Source of the DNA: Solibacillus silvestris_B
GTDB taxonomy: Bacteria > Bacillota > Bacilli > Bacillales_A > Planococcaceae
Assembly (NCBI RefSeq): GCF_051967575.1
Contig: NZ_JBQCJW010000044.1
Location: 1 to 24,517, forward strand
Direction of reading: 5' to 3'
DNA length: 24,517 nt
Shown: one piece after another, positions 22,161-24,517 of the stretch
How positions within the stretch are numbered: the first letter of the stretch is position 1
How the letters are laid out: each line of letters opens with the position of its first letter
Position numbers and translations under genes: made by a program
The notes under the pieces: model-generated
Seen by the model: only the letters and a program-made list of their open reading frames with translations
The model's database searches: none
Told to the model about the DNA's origin: nothing

Positions 22161-23249
22161 ATGAGTAAATTAAATGCAATGCATATTCACAGCTTTCGTG
22201 GATTAACAGATGTATCTTTAAATAACTTTTCCGCAATTAATTTATTTGTTGGCGAAAACAATGCGGGAAAAACGTCTTTGTTAGAAGCCGTTTATTTGAT
22301 TGCAAATTATTCGACAAAGCAAGGTTTTTTGAAATTGGCAAGAATGCGTGAACAACATTTTAATCCCTTGATAAGGGCTACTTCTACTGAGGAGCTGATT
22401 TCGTGGCTTTTTAGTGAAACTGTAAAACCAATCGAGATCGGTTATGAATGGCATAAAAAAGAGCACTATATTTCGTGTTCATTATCGGAAGAAGAGTTTA
22501 TTTTAGTGCAAAGTGGCTATGATGACGAGATGGAAATTTTAGATGCTGATGAACAGATTGTTAAAAATCAAATCATTACAATATATGAAGACGAAAATAA
22601 ACATGGTCAGCCTATCGAACATCATCTTGTTAATACGAGTGATAAGCAGTTCGAAACAATAAAAAAACAAGAAAATTTATTTGACTGTCATTTTATTTCG
22701 GCAATCGATCATCGTAGTGCACCCTTATCGCCTTATTTAATTGATGACCTTGTAAAAGATGGGGAAAGACCACTATTAATAGAAGCATTACGTCAATTTG
22801 ATTCGAAAATTAACGGAATTGAACTATTAATGTCCAAGGATCGAAACCGACGTAGACCAGTGCCTTATATTCAGCATGAAACTCTTGGTCTAGTGCCAGT
22901 GTCGATGTTTGGGGACGGTGTGAGAAAAGCGCTCGTTATTGCTTCCCAAGTAATAAGGTTTAAAGGTGGCGTTATTTTGATTGACGAAATCGAAACGGGC
23001 ATTCATACAAAGTTGATTCCTGTATTTTTTTCATGGCTAACGGAAATTTGTAAAGAGCATAATGTGCAACTTTTTGCCACTACACATAGTTTAGAGGCGC
23101 TGGATGGGATGTTAAAGGCAAATGCGGAAAATACAGAGCATCTATCAGTGTATCGTATGGGGATGGCGAATGATAAAAGCCAAATAAAGTATTTTTCGGG
23201 CGAGAATTTAAAAGTATTGAGATATGAGCTTGGACAGGATGTGCGCTAA
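22161..23249 (+). CDS. AAA/OLD-like ATPase (ABC-type ATP-binding fold)
   Basis: This 362-residue ATPase of the AAA_15/AAA_21 kind related to OLD proteins opens IHSFRGLTDVSLNNFSAINLFVG. It has Walker A GENNAGKTS (31-39), a signature-like motif SMFGDGVRKAL (248-258), Walker B VILIDE with Asp275 and Glu276, and His309 in the H-loop (ATTHS). The middle (about 60-230) is family-specific, and no TOPRIM domain is fused to it. The next gene starts at the very next base after its stop and encodes a TOPRIM-like protein, so the pair resembles a split OLD system. This layout is known from some anti-phage systems such as PARIS, but I cannot assign the pair to a named one. AAAAGGGG lies about 10 bp before the ATG. 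Base use is more AT-rich than in the neighbouring flagellar genes, hinting at transfer. Confidence 0.87.
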   Translation: MSKLNAMHIHSFRGLTDVSLNNFSAINLFVGENNAGKTSLLEAVYLIANYSTKQGFLKLARMREQHFNPLIRATSTEELISWLFSETVKPIEIGYEWHKKEHYISCSLSEEEFILVQSGYDDEMEILDADEQIVKNQIITIYEDENKHGQPIEHHLVNTSDKQFETIKKQENLFDCHFISAIDHRSAPLSPYLIDDLVKDGERPLLIEALRQFDSKINGIELLMSKDRNRRRPVPYIQHETLGLVPVSMFGDGVRKALVIASQVIRFKGGVILIDEIETGIHTKLIPVFFSWLTEICKEHNVQLFATTHSLEALDGMLKANAENTEHLSVYRMGMANDKSQIKYFSGENLKVLRYELGQDVR

Positions 23250-24011
23250 ATGAAGAAATATTATTATTTAATTGTCGAAGGTGTCCATGATACGGCTGCT
23301 ATCGGCCGCTTTTTAAAAGAAAAAAATATAGTTCTTCAACGAAATATTGAACAGATCGATCCTTATTGGGAAAGACTAATTCCCAGAAGCTTTCCTTTTA
23401 AAGGTGATTTATTAAAGCGAATGCCAGTCCCGGTATTTTACAGCAATGATGAATATAGTATTGCGATCCAAGCTGCAGAGGGAGATTCCGGCATTCCGAA
23501 AGCATTCAATAGTCTCTTGAACCTGGAATATGAACAACTGGCAGGTGTTGCTGTTTTTTGTGATGCTGATACAAAAACAGCACAAGAGGCTTTTGATAAT
23601 CTGCTAGTTCAGCTAAAAGAGGAAGTGGATGAAGACTATCACCCTCTTTTCGACAATGCTATAATTGGAAAAGTCTCAGAACAAATTCCGGCATTTGGAA
23701 TATATGTGTTTCCGGATAATATGAATACTGGAACGCTGGAAAATCTTCTATTAGAAGGCGGAAAAATCGCTTATCCTGACTTACTAGCAAATGCTCAGAT
23801 TTATGTTGACAGCATATCTGAACGATATCGCCGTCGAAATTGGACCATCTCCAGTAAAGAAAAAGTTTTATTTGGGGTGATGGCTAACGCATTAAGACCC
23901 GGAAAAGCAAATCAAGTATCAATTCAGGATAATAAGTGGATTAGTAATTTAACTGTTGCTTCCACCAGTCAAAATGAATTAAGAAGTTTTATGGCAGATT
24001 TATTGAAGTAA
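23250..24011 (+). CDS. TOPRIM-like DUF3226-type protein
   Basis: This 253-residue partner of the preceding ATPase begins KKYYYLIVEGVHDTAAIGRFLKE, where Glu10 and Gly11 fit the acidic first motif of TOPRIM folds. GVAVFCDADTKTAQEAF then carries the DxD pair (Asp105, Asp107). PDNMNTGTLENLLLE follows near 155-170 as in the DUF3226 family. TOPRIM enzymes cut or join nucleic acids with metal ions, so a nuclease role triggered by the ATPase is plausible but not shown. The ATG directly follows the ATPase stop codon (TAA ATG), giving tight translational coupling. A terminator closes the two-gene unit. The family name is from memory and should be treated as likely, not certain. Confidence 0.8.
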   Translation: MKKYYYLIVEGVHDTAAIGRFLKEKNIVLQRNIEQIDPYWERLIPRSFPFKGDLLKRMPVPVFYSNDEYSIAIQAAEGDSGIPKAFNSLLNLEYEQLAGVAVFCDADTKTAQEAFDNLLVQLKEEVDEDYHPLFDNAIIGKVSEQIPAFGIYVFPDNMNTGTLENLLLEGGKIAYPDLLANAQIYVDSISERYRRRNWTISSKEKVLFGVMANALRPGKANQVSIQDNKWISNLTVASTSQNELRSFMADLLK

Positions 24012-24038
24012 ACGAGAATTATAGAATTCCCTCAAATT

Positions 24039-24078
24039 AAAAAGGTCATACGTAAACGTTTATTACGTAGGGCTTTTT
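24039..24078 (+). terminator. Terminator of the ATPase-TOPRIM operon
   Basis: AAAAAG...TACGTAA pairs with TTACGTA...CTTTTT around a small internal loop. Confidence 0.7.
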
Positions 24079-24112
24079 AGTATGCAAGACTATACTTTTC
24101 TATACTGGAATT

Positions 24113-24235
24113 GTGAAATCGGTTTTTATATTTATTATATTTTCGATTGTGGTTTTATTAATTTCCTGCACAATTGCTACTGTATTTGATGTCGATACAA
24201 TTATAGGCATAAAACATTATGCTAACTGTTATTGA
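24113..24235 (+). CDS. Possible 40-residue membrane peptide
   Basis: A GTG-started frame encodes a short peptide with a hydrophobic N-terminal segment (VFIFIIFSIVVLLISCTIA) and a Cys placed like a lipobox. No good ribosome binding site is present, so this may be chance or the remnant of a longer gene. It is listed only because it is the best coding candidate in this stretch. Confidence 0.2.
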   Translation: MKSVFIFIIFSIVVLLISCTIATVFDVDTIIGIKHYANCY

Positions 24236-24517
24236 GCTAAATCTAGCCATATAGTAATATCAGTTAAAACGATAAACGATTTTTACTATAGTTTGAGCCA
24301 AGTTGATCCGCTATGTGCAAAAAGTTCACATGAAGGTATAAGAGGATTTTTTTATATAAAATTATTTAAGCCCATTTTTAAAATACAAAAATGGCGATTT
24401 GCCGAAATGGATATAGTGCTTATTTATAAATAAGTGCTCTTCGGTGTTTGTCAATATAGTTGTCGCATCAAGCTACTTAACTTTTCTATCAAAATCAAAA
24501 TCTGTTCTATTAAAATC
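24236..24517. other. AT-rich right edge with inverted repeats, no gene seen
   Basis: Two inverted repeats stand out. CCATTTTT (24372-24379) pairs with AAAAATGG (24387-24394). The 16-bp perfect palindrome CTTATTTATAAATAAG (24419-24434) is flanked further out by CCGAA (24402-24406) and TTCGG (24440-24444). Otherwise nothing that I can support. Confidence 0.5.

Noticed and set aside
22161..24011. Naming the ATPase-TOPRIM pair as Gabija or PARIS
   Set aside because: Gabija fuses the ATPase and TOPRIM domains in one protein and has a helicase partner. PARIS TOPRIM proteins belong to another family from memory. Only the general architecture matches.

Overview
The window is chromosomal DNA of a low-GC, motile, transformable Gram-positive bacterium of the Bacillales. 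It most resembles the Planococcaceae (Lysinibacillus/Solibacillus type). The gene order from tagO through the LCP gene, yvyE, degS-degU, degV, comFA/comFC and yvyF to flgM-flgN-flgK-flgL-yviE-fliW-csrA matches the corresponding Bacillus subtilis region from memory. The SecA2 plus SLAP-domain pair points to an S-layer-bearing relative. Genus level is inference; no rRNA gene is present.

Layout. Bases 1-735 hold a palindromic intergenic element, a minus-strand terminator-like hairpin and a duplicated TGTTAC-type operator region ahead of a secreted NlpC/P60 endopeptidase (736-1284). A minus-strand pair, secA2-slaP (4970-1698), encodes the accessory secretion ATPase and its S-layer assembly partner. 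tagO (5339-6394) starts wall teichoic acid linkage-unit synthesis. A minus-strand LCP ligase (8304-7255) and yvyE (9075-8440) follow. degS-degU (9238-11099) is the two-component system for secreted enzymes, competence and motility. A lipoprotein of unknown function and a DegV fatty-acid-binding protein precede the competence genes comFA and comFC (14273-16295), with no comFB between them. From 16399 to 21889 lies a late flagellar block. It contains yvyF, then a sigma-D-type promoter, then flgM, flgN, flgK, flgL, yviE, fliW and csrA. After csrA, where hag would be expected, there is a two-gene cassette: an AAA/OLD-like ATPase and a TOPRIM-like (DUF3226-type) protein. The last 500 bases are AT-rich and essentially gene-free.

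The most unusual content is four intergenic tandem arrays (1411-1590, 6533-7145, 11202-11886, 13679-14182) built from a degenerate monomer centred on AAAGTAGAA. I count 89 recognisable cores by eye. The step is 21 bp almost throughout, that is two DNA helical turns and seven codons. Several arrays carry higher-order repeats of about 123, 144 or 155-162 bp. Each array begins shortly after a rho-independent terminator. I do not know an established name or function for them. The second candidate of interest is the split ATPase/TOPRIM cassette, whose composition resembles split OLD-family anti-phage systems.

Much of the window concerns the cell surface (wall hydrolase, S-layer secretion, teichoic acid synthesis and attachment) and post-exponential behaviour (DegSU, competence, motility).
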